Of a stretch of DNA of 64,000 nt, positions 27,383 through 37,857 are shown piece after piece. The notes below the pieces were generated by a model that was given only the letters and a program-made list of their open reading frames with translations, made no database searches and was not told where the DNA came from. This stretch comes from Moorena bouillonii PNG (lineage in GTDB: Bacteria; Cyanobacteriota; Cyanobacteriia; Cyanobacteriales; Coleofasciculaceae). Location of the stretch: contig NZ_MKZS01000001.1 of assembly GCF_001942495.1 (NCBI RefSeq), positions 2,245,088 to 2,309,087 on the forward strand, given 5' to 3'. Numbering within the stretch: position 1 is the stretch's first letter; each line of letters starts with the position of its first letter. Made by a program: the position numbers and the translations under genes.

Positions 27383-28629
27383 CACGTTTAATCTAAAACC
27401 ATTAAGCTAACACCAGCAAAACCTTATCATGTAAGTATTCAGCTATCAGCTATCAGCGTGTCGCGTATCAGCGATTTTGGGCAAGCTACTTGGGGTGCCA
27501 AAGGCCAACAACTGAACACTGACCACGGGTGCATCTCACTTTTGCAAAAATACGACCATTGAAAGCTAAAAAACTTCTACAGTTCCCTGAGTGATAGATT
27601 TACAACTTTGAGATGCACCCCTGACCACTGACGGCTGACCGCTGACGCCTGAATGCTTACCTTATGATTTCCTAAGTTAGTGATCTACTGAGAGTAGCTA
27701 AAACCCAATAGCTAAAACCTGAGCGGTCTTGCTTGAGGGTGTCTTCTACCACTTGATCAGACTTAGTACTTAGGCTCGAAGCTTATTGATTTAGACTGGT
27801 AGTGGGCTATAGGATGTGGAGTGTAGTGAGCAAAATTGGAACATTGATTGTTGGGTTTACTGCTTAACTGCTAAGACTTTTCTTAAAGCGATGGAGCAAG
27901 GGAACAGGGGAGCCAGTGCGTTCAAAGGAGGCCACCCCACTCGCTATTGCATCAAGACAGTTACAAATTTTTTATATAAAATTTTTAACTATTACGTTGA
28001 ACAAAAATTATTCAAAAAAATAATTATCAACTTATCATTCACTTCAATTAAGGGTCCTGGATATGCGGGGTTTTTAAAAATTAAAAAATATTTCAAAAAT
28101 TCCCTTGCCATAACTTGGAGATCATGACAGAATATTTCAAGGTATAGAAATAGGTTAATTGTCAAATCAATCAAGTTTAATTTAGGGTAATAACCGTTTT
28201 TTTGAAAATAGGTTCAGTGGTGTACGGGCAACATTCATAAATAATTTGATTTTTACCAACTTGCCAAACTTTGTAAACACTAGTGCCATCTAGTGATGGT
28301 CAAGATCCTATAGGGTTTCTCGTACTTATGAGGTAAAGTCAATTTTATTCTCGCTACTCCCTACTCCCTTCCTCCCTTACTCAGGGTGGTTAGGGGGGAT
28401 TCCTGCTCCCATTAACCCAGGACAAAAGTATCTCACCGAATGAATAAATGCTATATATCTATGATTTTGTTTTATTGCTGAATCAATAGCAAATTTAGCC
28501 ACTTAAAACCATCCATGTTTCCTGCCTCATGTTCTTAGATGAGGTTAATGTACAACAGAATTTATTATACAGTGAACCCAGTGGCATTGCGATGCACTTC
28601 TCCACTACTATTGCCAACTAAGGATTATC
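27383..28629. other. Repeat-rich intergenic region
   Basis: It starts with tandem forms of CAGCTATCAG and GCTGACC, contains the 94-bp MITE-like element (27527-27620), and near 27890-27956 has a reverse-oriented copy of the GATGCAATAGCGAGTGGG dispersed repeat. From 27960 it is AT-rich up to the GTG of the DevB-like gene. The frames at 27816-28127 and 27992-28174 overlap in opposite directions and have no recognisable content, so no gene is called. Confidence 0.5.
27527..27620. mobile_element. 94-bp MITE-like element
   Basis: Perfect 12-bp terminal inverted repeats GGGTGCATCTCA (27527-27538) and TGAGATGCACCC (27609-27620) flank a non-coding core. An 8-bp direct repeat CTGACCAC lies immediately outside each end (27519-27526 and 27621-27628), as a target-site duplication would. 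The flanking DNA is itself rich in GCTGACC-like repeats, so the duplication could be coincidental. A related single end (GGGTGCATCTAC) occurs at about 55298. Confidence 0.65.
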
Positions 28630-29931
28630 GTGCATAAGGAAAGTCAATCATTTACAAACCCTGTAAGTCAGTGGTATCTGATTTTCTCAGCAGCTATGGC
28701 TTTAGCTACTGGGGGGATTTATTTCTATGGCTTGCCCCAATTTGAATCGAAACGTCAAGCTTCTATATCAAATTCCCCAGAAAATAATACCATTGTCATG
28801 GTTGGGGTCACTGCTCTTGGAAGTCTAGAGCCTCAAGGAGGAGTGACTCGTTTGTCTGCCCCTAATTCTGTAGGAGGTACTCGAGTTGACCAACTCTTAG
28901 TGAAAGAAGGAGACAAGATTAAGGCAGGGCAAATCATCGCTCTGCTAGACAGTTATGCTCTTCGTTTTGCTACTTTAGAACAAGCTAAACAAAACGTTAA
29001 AATTTCCCAAGCTCGTCTGGACAAAGTCAAAGCTGGGGCTCAGACAGGAGAAATTTCGGCACAAGAGGCAACGATCGCTCGCTTACAAGCTCAGTTACGA
29101 GGGGAAGTGGCGACACAGGAAGCAACTATGGCTCGCTTACAAGCTCAGTTACGAGGGGAAGTGGCGACACAGGAAGCAACCGTGGCTCGTTTACAAGCCC
29201 AATTGCGTAATGCTCAAGCCGAGTATAAACGTAATCAACAACTCTATAAAGAAGGTGCAATTTCTGCCTCTGTTTTTGACAGTAAACGTCTACAAGTGGA
29301 AACGATTCAAGAGCAAATTAATGAAGCAAAAGCTGCTCTGAAACGAACTGTGGAAACGATTCAAGAGCAAATTAATGAAGCAAAAGCGACTCGGCGACGG
29401 ACTATGGACACCGGTCAAGAACAGATCAGTCAAGCAAAAGCGAATCTAGACCGTATTACTGAGGTTCGTCCAGTAGATGTACAAATAGCTCAGGGAGAGA
29501 TTGAGAGTGCGATCGCTGCTGTCAAGCTTGCTCAAGCTGAACTAGATTTAACCTACATCCGTTCTCCTATCGATGGACAAGTCCTGAAAGTTCACACGAA
29601 ATCTGGAGAAATTATTGGCAGTAACGGGCTTGTTGAGCTAGGTCAAACCGACCAGATGTATGTAATCGCAGAAGTCCATGAAACGGATATTAGCAAAGTC
29701 TATATGGGTCAAAAAGCTACTATTAGTAGCCCTGCTTTTGAGGGTAAAATACAGGGAACAGTTGCTGAGATTGGTTTACAAATTGACAGACAACAGGTTT
29801 TTGATGTTAATCCTGGATCAGATACAGATCGTAAAGTGGTGGACGTTAAAATCCGCATTGATGATTCCGTAGACAGTCAACGAGTTGCAGCATTTACCAA
29901 CTTACAAGTAGAGGTAAGGATTCACCTGTAA
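28630..29931 (+). CDS. devB: DevB-like membrane fusion protein (HlyD family)
   Basis: Encodes 433 residues from GTG 28630; no upstream ATG in frame precedes it. One N-terminal membrane helix (about residues 15-33, YLIFSAAMALATGGIYFYG) is followed by a biotinyl/lipoyl-like hybrid domain (RVDQLLVKEGDKIKAGQIIALLDS), a long alpha-helical hairpin (about 125-280) and a beta-barrel (LDLTYIRSPIDGQVLKVH). This is the periplasmic adaptor of the DevBCA-type exporter, which in heterocystous cyanobacteria moves glycolipids together with TolC. The helical hairpin contains two sets of 18-residue tandem duplications. DevC and DevA homologues follow, then the PKS genes, so export of the cluster's product is the natural role. 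Confidence 0.9.
   Translation: MHKESQSFTNPVSQWYLIFSAAMALATGGIYFYGLPQFESKRQASISNSPENNTIVMVGVTALGSLEPQGGVTRLSAPNSVGGTRVDQLLVKEGDKIKAGQIIALLDSYALRFATLEQAKQNVKISQARLDKVKAGAQTGEISAQEATIARLQAQLRGEVATQEATMARLQAQLRGEVATQEATVARLQAQLRNAQAEYKRNQQLYKEGAISASVFDSKRLQVETIQEQINEAKAALKRTVETIQEQINEAKATRRRTMDTGQEQISQAKANLDRITEVRPVDVQIAQGEIESAIAAVKLAQAELDLTYIRSPIDGQVLKVHTKSGEIIGSNGLVELGQTDQMYVIAEVHETDISKVYMGQKATISSPAFEGKIQGTVAEIGLQIDRQQVFDVNPGSDTDRKVVDVKIRIDDSVDSQRVAAFTNLQVEVRIHL
29058..29457 (+). repeat. Two 54-bp tandem duplications in the DevB-like coiled coil
   Basis: Set one has three near-identical 54-bp copies (29058-29209), each encoding ATQEAT-ARLQAQLRGEV. Set two has three more diverged copies (29296-29457) encoding VETIQEQINEAKA-type units. 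Both have an 18-residue period compatible with coiled-coil heptads, and the two sets lie on opposite arms of the helical hairpin. Confidence 0.85.
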
Positions 29932-30134
29932 CTCGGTTAAGCAGATTTAGAAGTGTTGAATTCACCAATAAAGGTTTACCAAAATAGTTGATGTCTGTCT
30001 ATCGTTTTTGTCAAGCGATGCAGCGCCGCATTCTTACTACCTACTCCTATTAACCCAGCACGAAAGTCCCTCACCACATTGATAATTTATATATTAAATT
30101 ACCCAGACATCTCATTTACTAAAATGCTTGAAGA

Positions 30135-31307
30135 ATGATTCTCCAACTTCCTATTGCCTGGTTACAACTAGCGAGACAAAGAGTTCGTTTGATCGTTGCT
30201 CTCGCTGGTATTGCGTTTATCGTTGTTCTTATTTTTATGCAAATTGGGTTTAATGATTCTCTCTATACTAGTGCTACCAAGGTGCATCAAATTATCAACG
30301 GTGATTTATTTTTAATCAGTTCTCAATATAAATCTCTGACCGCTAAGCAAAGCTTCCCTCGAGAGCGTTTATATCAAGCTCTAGGATTTAATGGAGTAGA
30401 AGCAGTTAGTCCGTTATATCTACGATTTGCGAAATTCAAAAATCCTATTACTGATCAAAAGTACTCAATCTATATTATTGGCTTTGATCCAGGAAAGCCT
30501 GTGCTTAATTCCCCGGAAGTTAATCAAAATCTGGATATACTCAAACTTCCTAATGTAGTTTTATTTGATCGGAAGTCTAGACCTGAGTTTGGTCCAATTG
30601 CTGAGAACTTTGAGCAGGGAAACACGGAACAAACTATCGAAATATTTGGTTTTGCAGCTAGAAAAGGATATCGAGTTAAGGTTGGAGGCTTGTTTAGTCT
30701 AGGACCTTCTTTTGGGGTGGACGGTAATTTAGTAGTTGGCGACTCAACATTGTTCCGGATATTCGATCTCAATTCAGGAATGGTTGATGTAGGAGTCATT
30801 ACCCTCAAACCTGATGCTGATCCTGAAATAGTTTTACAAAATTTGAAAAACCACTTATCTGAAGATGTTTTAGTTTTTTCTTATCAAGAATTTGTTGACT
30901 TTGAAAAAGACTATTGGCAGACCAGAACTCCTGTTGGCTTTATCCTTGCTCTGATGCTATTTATGGGCTCAGTTGTTGGTATAGTTATTGTCTATCAAAT
31001 TCTTCATAGCAATATTTCTAATAACATAGTTGCCTATGCCACTCTAAAAGCAATTGGCTATCCAAATCAATACTTATTATCTGTAGTATTCCAACAGTCT
31101 GTTATATTAGCTATTTTAGGTTATATTCCAGGATTTGCTATCTCTTTAGGTCTGTATAATGTGGCAAAAAATGCTACTGGATTACCAATGGAGATGAGAC
31201 TTAATCAAGCCTCTCTAGTTTTAATAGTAACAATTTTAATGTGTTTTGCTTCTGGCATATTGGCTGTTAATAAAATGCGGTCTGCTGATCCAGCTGATAT
31301 TTTCTAG
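30135..31307 (+). CDS. devC: DevC-like ABC transporter permease
   Basis: Encodes 390 residues. Four membrane segments can be placed: about residues 19-39, 275-298, 325-346 and 355-378, with a large soluble domain (about 45-260) between the first two. That is the FtsX/MacB-like topology of DevC permeases. The C-terminal ASGILAVNKMRSADPADIF is a characteristic DevC ending. The DevA ATPase gene follows 72 bp later. It belongs to the type VII ABC/mechanotransmission group, in which the permease does not form a classical channel; that is family knowledge. The gene is 203 bp after devB, with a short repeat-bearing spacer between. Confidence 0.92.
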   Translation: MILQLPIAWLQLARQRVRLIVALAGIAFIVVLIFMQIGFNDSLYTSATKVHQIINGDLFLISSQYKSLTAKQSFPRERLYQALGFNGVEAVSPLYLRFAKFKNPITDQKYSIYIIGFDPGKPVLNSPEVNQNLDILKLPNVVLFDRKSRPEFGPIAENFEQGNTEQTIEIFGFAARKGYRVKVGGLFSLGPSFGVDGNLVVGDSTLFRIFDLNSGMVDVGVITLKPDADPEIVLQNLKNHLSEDVLVFSYQEFVDFEKDYWQTRTPVGFILALMLFMGSVVGIVIVYQILHSNISNNIVAYATLKAIGYPNQYLLSVVFQQSVILAILGYIPGFAISLGLYNVAKNATGLPMEMRLNQASLVLIVTILMCFASGILAVNKMRSADPADIF

Positions 31308-31379
31308 TTTTCTTTTTAAAAAATTGATAATTACTAGATTATAAACTTTATAATTACTAGATTATAATCCAATAAACCG

Positions 31380-32120
31380 ATGTCCCAAGAAATTTTGATT
31401 GATATAAAAAAACTGAATCATTACTTGGGTCAACGGTCATTACGGAGCCAAATTTTATTTGACATTAATCTGGAAATAAAATCTGGAGAAATTGTCATTA
31501 TGACGGGGCCATCGGGGTCAGGTAAAACAACGTTGTTGACGTTAATTGGAGGATTGCGTTCTGTACAAGAGGGAAGTCTAAAAATTCTAGACCGAGAATT
31601 GTATGGCGCTAGTCCTGAACAATTAGTGTCAGTGCGTAGCCACATTGGTTATATTTTTCAAGCTCACAACTTACTAGAGTTCTTGACAGCCCGGGAAAAT
31701 GTTCAAATGGCGATTGAACTGCATCGAGGCATCTCTCACCGGGAAGCTCGCACTAGAGCTGAAGCTATGCTCCAACTGGTTAAGCTGGGGGATCGAGTTA
31801 ATCACTACCCTCAAAACCTTTCTGGGGGGCAAAAACAACGGGTAGCCATTGCCCGTGCTTTAGTCAATAATCCCAAATTGGTCTTAGCAGATGAACCAAC
31901 TGCTGCCTTAGATAGTAAGACAGGTCGAGATGTGGTCGATCTTATGCAACGACTAGCTCATGAGCAAGGATGCGCTATTTTGATGGTGACTCACGATAAC
32001 AGAATTTTGGATGTTGCTGATCGCATCCTTCGTATGGAAGACGGGTATCTACTCACACCACAGTCACCAGCTAATGACGAAATCCAAAAGGAAAAAGTCG
32101 AAAAACAAATTGAAAATTGA
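31380..32120 (+). CDS. devA: DevA-like ABC transporter ATPase
   Basis: Encodes 246 residues and shows every expected ATPase motif: Walker [10 protein letters not shown] at about residues 42-50, Q-loop in YIFQAHNLL, signature LSGGQKQRV (about 141-149), Walker [14 protein letters not shown] (about 162-174) and the switch His in MVTHDNR. It is the energising subunit of the DevBCA-type tripartite exporter. A lysine-rich C-terminal tail ([13 protein letters not shown]) extends beyond the conserved fold. It lies at the end of the exporter block, 100 bp before the free ACP gene. Confidence 0.94.
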   Translation: MSQEILIDIKKLNHYLGQRSLRSQILFDINLEIKSGEIVIMTGPSGSGKTTLLTLIGGLRSVQEGSLKILDRELYGASPEQLVSVRSHIGYIFQAHNLLEFLTARENVQMAIELHRGISHREARTRAEAMLQLVKLGDRVNHYPQNLSGGQKQRVAIARALVNNPKLVLADEPTAALDSKTGRDVVDLMQRLAHEQGCAILMVTHDNRILDVADRILRMEDGYLLTPQSPANDEIQKEKVEKQIEN

Positions 32121-32223
32121 AAATTGCAATTAATTAAAATAAATTGACGGCAATTAGCAATTATAAATTGGCAATTTGCTTTTGAATAATGGCAAATTAA
32201 AACTAACTAAAAAAGTAAACACA

Positions 32224-32505
32224 ATGCTTGAAACTATCGCTGATAAAATCGATCAAGAATGTCATACTGAAGAAGCTATTCAAGCCTGGTTAGTTTCCCA
32301 TCTCGCCCAACGACTGGAGGTTGATCCTGAAGAGATAGATATCCAGGAACCATTTGAAAGCTACAACTTAGAATCAGCAGATGCTTTGATTCTTTTAGGT
32401 AGATTGGAAAACTATCTTGGCCGTGAGATATCTCCCACCCTGTTGTGGAACTATCCTAACATTGAAGCCCTAGCAGAACGTTTAGCTGAAGATGCGAATG
32501 ACTAA
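32224..32505 (+). CDS. Discrete acyl carrier protein
   Basis: The ATG at 32224 gives 93 residues; the frame is open upstream to a TTG at 32176, but MLETIADKID is the sensible start. The four-helix carrier fold is clear and Ser51 sits in NLESADALIL where GxDSL is usual. The residue before the serine is Glu rather than Asp, and LESAD resembles the carrier proteins that pair with fatty-acyl-AMP ligases. It directly precedes the PKS gene (55 bp), so it probably presents a starter acyl chain to that KS. A FAAL that could load it is encoded 29 kb away in this window. Confidence 0.88.
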   Translation: MLETIADKIDQECHTEEAIQAWLVSHLAQRLEVDPEEIDIQEPFESYNLESADALILLGRLENYLGREISPTLLWNYPNIEALAERLAEDAND

Positions 32506-32560
32506 ACATCAAGCAGCCAGTAGTGGTAATCATGACCAAAGTTCAGATTAAGGTTAAGAA

Positions 32561-35500
32561 ATGGAAGCGATCGCAATTATTGGTCTAGGTTGTCGTTTTC
32601 CTGGTGCCAGAAACCCGGAGGAGTATTGGCGGCTCCTATGTAACGGGGTAGATGCCATTACAGAGATACCAGCTGATCGGTGGGATATCGATGAGTTCTA
32701 CGATCCTAAACCTGGTACTCCAGGAAAAATGAGTACTCGGTGGGGTGGCTTTTTAGAACAAGTAGATCAATTTGACCCCCAATTTTTTGGAATTACTCCG
32801 AGAGAGACAGTTTATATCGACCCCCAGCAGCGACTTTTGCTAGAGGTCGCTTGGGAAGCCCTGGACAATGCTGGGCAGGTGCTAGAAAAACTAGCCCACA
32901 GTAACACAGGTGTTTTTGTTGGTATTTCTGCCAGCGATTACCACCAGCGTTTTCAGCAAGGGGGGTATAGTGTCATCAATGCCTACATGGGGACTGGCAA
33001 TGCTTTAAGTATTGCTGCTAACCGCCTCTCCTATCTATTTAATTTTCGAGGACCGAGTATGGCAATTGACACAGCCTGTTCCTCCTCATTGGTGGCTGTG
33101 CATCTTGCTTGTCAAAGTCTGCAGAGTGGAGAGTCTAATTTAGCCTTGGCAGGTGGAGTTAATCTGCTACTGTCTCCGGAGTTGACCATCATTTTCTCTC
33201 AGGCACAAATGATGGCTAAGGATGGGCGTTGTAAGACCTTTGATGCCAGAGCCAACGGTTATGTCCGGGGAGAAGGCTGCGGTATTGTAATACTCAAACG
33301 TCTAGAGGATGCGATTAGAGACAATGACAATATCATTGCTGTGATCAAGGGTTCAGCACTTAACCAAGATGGCCGTAGCAACGGACTTACCGCTCCCAAT
33401 GGTCCGTCTCAAGAAGCAGTTATCCGCCAAGCTTTGGCAAATGCTGGAGTCGCACCAGCTCAAATTAACTATGTCGAAGCTCACGGTACAGGCACTCCCC
33501 TAGGAGACCCAATTGAGGCCGAAGCTCTAGGGGCTGTGTTGAGTCAAGACCGTTCCCCGAACAACCCCTGCATTATCGGTTCCGCTAAAACCAATATCGG
33601 TCATCTAGAATCTGCCGCTGGCATTGCTGGTTTAATTAAGGTAGCGCTATCGTTACATCATGGCAAGATACCAGCGAGCCTGCATTTCCAAACACCGAAT
33701 CCCTATATTCCCTTCGACAAACTTCTGCTTCAGGTACAGCAAACCTTGACCCCTTGGCCGGAAACCGATGGTCTAGCTTTGGCTGGATTGAGTTCTTTTG
33801 GTTTTGGCGGAACTAACGCCCATATAATTCTAGGGCAAGCTCTCCAAGGGGATGAGAAGTTTAAGAAAAAGAAGTCTGTCTATCCTGGGATCTCCTCGTC
33901 ACCTTATCTACTTCCTCTATCTGCTCGCAGTTCAGAAGCTCTCAGAGCTATAGCTCAGGAGTATCAGGAATTCCTAGCACCAGCAGCGTCTGGTAGCACT
34001 GCCTCATTATCAGACATTTGTTATACAGCTAGTGTGCGACGTTCTGATCATGACCACCGTTTGTCTCTGGTATTTCAAAACTGTGAGGAACTAACGGAAG
34101 GCCTTGAAGCATTTTGCTCTGGAGAAACTTACTCCGGTCTGTCTTGGGGTCGTAAGCAACGGAACCGCCGTCCTAAGCTAGTTTTTGTCTTTTCTGGTCA
34201 AGGACCGCAATGGTGGGGGATGGGGCGTGAATTATTATCTACTGAACCGGTCTTTTTCTCCACTATAGAGAAGTGCGATCAGCTGCTACGTTCTTATGCC
34301 AACTGGTCACTGCTGGAAGAACTGACTGCTAATGAGTCAACATCCCGCTTGGCAGAAACTGAGATTGCTCAGCCAGCTATTTTTGCCTTGCAAGTTGCTT
34401 TAGCTGCTTTGTGGCGGTCTTGGGGAATAGAACCCAAGGCCATTATCGGCCATAGCGTGGGAGAAGTAGCAGCAGCTCATGTTGCTGGAGCTCTCAGCTT
34501 GGAGGATGCAGTCCAAGTTGTTTTCCACCGCGCTCGCTTCATGCAGCAGGGAACAGGTCTTGGAAAAATGGCAGCTGTGGAGTTGTCCGTAGCTGAGGCA
34601 GAGGAACTCTTAGCTAAGTATGCCGGTCGTCTGTCTATTGCTGCCATCAATAGTCCTACCTCACTGGTTCTATCAGGTGAAGCAGCAGCCCTGGAAGAAG
34701 TGCTTGAGTCCCTTGAGCAGCGACAAATTTTCTGTAAGATGATGCGGGTGAATTATGCTTTCCACAGTCCCCAGATGGAGCCGTATCAAGATCAATTAGT
34801 GCGATCGCTTCAAGGAATTACACCTCAAACTGCATCTATTCCAATCATCTCAACCGTTACAGGTTTAGCTCATGAGGGTGAAAATTTTGATGCTGCCTAC
34901 TGGGGACGCAATATCAGAGAGCCAGTGCGTTTTGCCGCTGCCATTGATCAACTTATCAAGAGCAAGCATAATCTATTTGTAGAGATTAGCCCCCACCCAG
35001 TCCTAGGGATAAATATCTCCCAGTGTCTCAAGAACTCGGACAAGAACGGAACAGTATTGCCTTCTCTACGCCGACAGCAACCGGAACGAGCAGTGATGTT
35101 GGGTTCTTTGGGTACTCTCTACAGCCAGGGCTACCCAGTAGACTGGAGCCGACGCTATCCATCTGGGGGTCAGTGTGTTGCGTTGCCCTCTTATCCTTGG
35201 CAGCGATCGCGTTACTGGTTGGACGTAGTTCCTAACTCAACTGAACAGGAGAGTTCAGGGGTAACCGTAACCCTGAGCATGCCATCAGAAGTTAATGGGA
35301 AATCCACCCCTAATCATGGTGTCGCACCGGAAGCCAAGCCAAGTCTAACCCGCGCTAAATTGCTGGCTGCAGAACCAGAAGAACGCCAGGGACTGTTGGA
35401 GTCTTACTTGACAGAATTATTAGCGAGGGTTATGGGAATTGGTGTCAGCCAACTGGACTTACAGCAGCCCCTTCATAGCTTAGGACTTGACTCCATAGTC

Positions 35501-36466
35501 GGTGTTGAGCTTAGGAATCAAATTGAGACTGATCTGGAGGTGGTTGTTCCTCTTGAATACTTCATTAGTTTAAGCATTGAGGATTTTATCACCCAAGTTT
35601 TCCTGCTGGTTGTTAATGAAGGAACTCAAGAGAAACCTAGAACTACAGACTCGATGGATTCAACTAATGAGTCTTCAGGGACAATGACCTCTTCAGAGAA
35701 GGTACTACCTCAAGCCAATCTTTGGGTCACCCGTCCAAAGCCGAATCCCCAAGCAAAACTACGTCTATTCTGCTTCCCCTATGCGGGAGCTGGTGCTTCT
35801 ATCTTCCGCTCTTGGTTAGAATTGCTACCACCAGAGATTGAGGTTTGTTCAATTCAATTGCCTGGGCGAGAAAACCGACTCGAAGAAGAGCGATTTACTC
35901 GCCTCTCACCTCTGATTCAGGCCCTAACACCTGTTTTGCATCCTTACTTAGACATTCCTTTTGCCTTTTTCGGTCACAGTTTAGGAGCGTTAATTAGCTT
36001 TGAGCTTGCCCGTGAGTTACGCAAACAGAACTTACCTAGCCCAGTCCACCTATTTGTTTCTGCAAGCCCTGCTCCTCAGCTACCGGATCTGAATCTACCT
36101 ATCCATCGACTACCTGATGATGAATTTATCCAGTCACTAGGTCGTTTAAATGGAACACCACAGGAAACATTAGAAAATCCTGAGCTGATGGAGTTATTCC
36201 TCCCAGTGTTGCGAGCAGACTTTGCGATTTTGGAAACTTACTTCTACTCCAGCGCAGATCCCCTCGATTGCCCAATCACAGTGTTTGGTGGCAAATCCGA
36301 CCCCAAAGTCAGTGATTCGGAACTTGAGGCTTGGCGCAAGCAGACCCAGAAAGACTTCACCCTGCAAATGTTTCCTGGCGACCACTTCTTCCTCAAGAGC
36401 CATGACCAGCTTTTATTGGATGCGATCGCTAGCCAACTTAGCCAACCTGTCGGGGTGATGGGGTGA
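32561..36466 (+). CDS. Non-reducing type I PKS: KS-AT-ACP-TE
   Basis: Encodes 1301 residues. KS: about 1-430, with DTACSSSL (Cys173), EAHGTGT and [16 protein letters not shown]: about 545-850, with [12 protein letters not shown] and GHSVGE (Ser632); the later YAFHS motif lies between the malonyl (HAFH) and methylmalonyl (YASH) signatures, so the extender is uncertain. ACP: about 940-1030, with GLDSIVGVE (Ser978). Thioesterase: about 1065-1290, with [11 protein letters not shown] and GHSLGA (Ser1140); it is of the type II-like fold that releases or edits chains, here fused. No KR, DH or ER is present, so one elongation would leave a beta-keto group. The short form of the module suggests a single extension before hand-off. 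Confidence 0.95.
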   Translation: MEAIAIIGLGCRFPGARNPEEYWRLLCNGVDAITEIPADRWDIDEFYDPKPGTPGKMSTRWGGFLEQVDQFDPQFFGITPRETVYIDPQQRLLLEVAWEALDNAGQVLEKLAHSNTGVFVGISASDYHQRFQQGGYSVINAYMGTGNALSIAANRLSYLFNFRGPSMAIDTACSSSLVAVHLACQSLQSGESNLALAGGVNLLLSPELTIIFSQAQMMAKDGRCKTFDARANGYVRGEGCGIVILKRLEDAIRDNDNIIAVIKGSALNQDGRSNGLTAPNGPSQEAVIRQALANAGVAPAQINYVEAHGTGTPLGDPIEAEALGAVLSQDRSPNNPCIIGSAKTNIGHLESAAGIAGLIKVALSLHHGKIPASLHFQTPNPYIPFDKLLLQVQQTLTPWPETDGLALAGLSSFGFGGTNAHIILGQALQGDEKFKKKKSVYPGISSSPYLLPLSARSSEALRAIAQEYQEFLAPAASGSTASLSDICYTASVRRSDHDHRLSLVFQNCEELTEGLEAFCSGETYSGLSWGRKQRNRRPKLVFVFSGQGPQWWGMGRELLSTEPVFFSTIEKCDQLLRSYANWSLLEELTANESTSRLAETEIAQPAIFALQVALAALWRSWGIEPKAIIGHSVGEVAAAHVAGALSLEDAVQVVFHRARFMQQGTGLGKMAAVELSVAEAEELLAKYAGRLSIAAINSPTSLVLSGEAAALEEVLESLEQRQIFCKMMRVNYAFHSPQMEPYQDQLVRSLQGITPQTASIPIISTVTGLAHEGENFDAAYWGRNIREPVRFAAAIDQLIKSKHNLFVEISPHPVLGINISQCLKNSDKNGTVLPSLRRQQPERAVMLGSLGTLYSQGYPVDWSRRYPSGGQCVALPSYPWQRSRYWLDVVPNSTEQESSGVTVTLSMPSEVNGKSTPNHGVAPEAKPSLTRAKLLAAEPEERQGLLESYLTELLARVMGIGVSQLDLQQPLHSLGLDSIVGVELRNQIETDLEVVVPLEYFISLSIEDFITQVFLLVVNEGTQEKPRTTDSMDSTNESSGTMTSSEKVLPQANLWVTRPKPNPQAKLRLFCFPYAGAGASIFRSWLELLPPEIEVCSIQLPGRENRLEEERFTRLSPLIQALTPVLHPYLDIPFAFFGHSLGALISFELARELRKQNLPSPVHLFVSASPAPQLPDLNLPIHRLPDDEFIQSLGRLNGTPQETLENPELMELFLPVLRADFAILETYFYSSADPLDCPITVFGGKSDPKVSDSELEAWRKQTQKDFTLQMFPGDHFFLKSHDQLLLDAIASQLSQPVGVMG

Positions 36467-36480
36467 TGGGGTGATGTCAA

Positions 36481-36507
36481 ATCCCACTCCCGGATCGAGA
36501 GTGGGAT
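36481..36507 (+). terminator. 9-bp hairpin after the PKS gene
   Basis: ATCCCACTC (36481-36489) and GAGTGGGAT (36499-36507) form a perfect stem around a 9-nt loop, 15 bp after the PKS stop. There is no T-run. It may attenuate transcription or stabilise mRNA between the PKS and the type III PKS gene, which lies 259 bp after the PKS stop. GGGTGATG repeats precede it. Confidence 0.4.
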
Positions 36508-36659
36508 ACCACCCAGATACTATTGCTCACAACAAAGCATAACAATCTTCCTAATCTAACTGCTAACCACTAACTACTAACTAATAATTACTAACCACTA
36601 TTTTCACAAAGCAGCAAAATCTTTCAACCTTGGCCAAAAGGCCACGGTACTCGAAAAAC

Positions 36660-36704
36660 CGACTAACTTTCAACCAACTAACTTTCAACCGACTAACTTT
36701 CAAG
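36660..36704. repeat. Short tandem repeat upstream of the type III PKS
   Basis: The unit CGACTAACTTTCAAC is repeated about three times with small changes, just before the ATG at 36726. Short CTAACCACTAACTACTAAC arrays precede it at about 36560-36600. The frame continues upstream through the repeat, but the encoded LTFNQLTFNRLTF is not protein-like, supporting a start at the ATG. Confidence 0.6.
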
Positions 36705-36725
36705 CTATTTAAGAATAAAATTACC

Positions 36726-37847
36726 ATGCCTGTTATTGCTGCTACTGCCTTCACGTTTCCCGAGCACTACTATCCTCAAGAAGTGCTAGCCACAGCGGTC
36801 AAAAAGTTTTGCATCACGATGAATCTAGATTTTGATCTAGATACCATCGACCGCTTTTTCACCAATGTCAATGTCAAAGGCCGTTATTTCACCCACTCCC
36901 TAGATTCCTTGTTTGACCCACCGACTCCCGGAGTCACTGCTGAGCGGTCTATAAACCTTGCTCTCGATAACTTTGAAAAAACTGTGGGGTCATTGTTCAG
37001 TTCAACCGGCATCGAGCCCGAGGAGATCGCATTAATCGCTTCCTCTACACTAACCATTTCGGTTCCCTCCCTGGAAGCTCGGTTAATGAATCGCATCCCT
37101 TTTTCACGGTACATCAAACGACTACCAATGTTTGGCTATGGCTGCATGGGTGGAGCAGCAGGTATAGCGCGAGTGACAGAGTACCTAGAGGGACACCCCA
37201 AGGATGCTGCAATTTTCTTTGCTGGTGAACTGTCCTCTGCTCTGTGGCAGGGTTCCTTGCAAATGGAATTGCAAACAATGATTTCTAAACTACCAGACGA
37301 CCCCTCTCTCTACAGCGAAATCATTTGCTCTATCGTTACTGCTGCATTGTTTGCTGATGGGATGGGAGCAGTTTTAATGGTAGGTCGCGAGCATGCCTTA
37401 GCCAAGCCAGGTCAAGCTCGGGTAATTGATATTGGATCAATCTTGCTTCCCAATACCACTCACTTGATGGGAATGGATATTGCCGATACCGGCTTCAGGA
37501 ATATTCTTAGACCTGAAGTGTCTGACCATCTCAAAGGAGGACTGCGAGAGGTGATTGACCGACTCCTGAACAAGCATAACTTATCAACAGATGATATCTC
37601 TTGCTGGATTGTGCATCCAGGTGGACCGAAGGTAATTAAAACTATACAAGAGGAATTTGGACTGACTCAGGAAGCAGTACAGCTTAGCTGGGACACCTTA
37701 GAAAAAGTTGGCAATATGTCTTCATCCACTGTGCTCTATATGCTTAATGAAGTCTTATCTCAAGAGCAGCCGAGTCCAGGTAGTTATGGCTTGATGGTCG
37801 CAATGGGACCAGGTTTCTCCCAAGAAATTCTGCTATTGCAATGGTAG
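36726..37847 (+). CDS. Type III polyketide synthase (alkylresorcinol/alkylpyrone synthase type)
   Basis: The ATG at 36726 gives 373 residues. The chalcone-synthase-superfamily triad is intact: Cys140 in FGYGCMGGAAG, His297 in IVHPGGPKV and Asn330 in VGNMSSSTVL. Such enzymes extend an acyl-thioester starter with malonyl-CoA and cyclise the poly-beta-ketone to a resorcinol, phloroglucinol or pyrone. Immediately after it (11 bp) is an SrsB/BpsB-like membrane methyltransferase, a pairing known from Streptomyces (srsA-srsB, alkylresorcinols) and Bacillus (bpsA-bpsB, alkylpyrones). I therefore infer an alkylresorcinol or alkylpyrone scaffold. The upstream type I PKS and ACP may provide a beta-keto or fatty starter, as the type I chain does for CylI in cylindrocyclophane biosynthesis. 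Confidence 0.92.
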   Translation: MPVIAATAFTFPEHYYPQEVLATAVKKFCITMNLDFDLDTIDRFFTNVNVKGRYFTHSLDSLFDPPTPGVTAERSINLALDNFEKTVGSLFSSTGIEPEEIALIASSTLTISVPSLEARLMNRIPFSRYIKRLPMFGYGCMGGAAGIARVTEYLEGHPKDAAIFFAGELSSALWQGSLQMELQTMISKLPDDPSLYSEIICSIVTAALFADGMGAVLMVGREHALAKPGQARVIDIGSILLPNTTHLMGMDIADTGFRNILRPEVSDHLKGGLREVIDRLLNKHNLSTDDISCWIVHPGGPKVIKTIQEEFGLTQEAVQLSWDTLEKVGNMSSSTVLYMLNEVLSQEQPSPGSYGLMVAMGPGFSQEILLLQW

Positions 37848-37857
37848 GAAGCGCTCC

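Noticed and set aside
27816..28174. Two overlapping small frames on opposite strands
   Set aside because: Low-complexity AT-rich translation with Lys/Ile/Phe runs; they overlap a dispersed repeat and look like chance frames.
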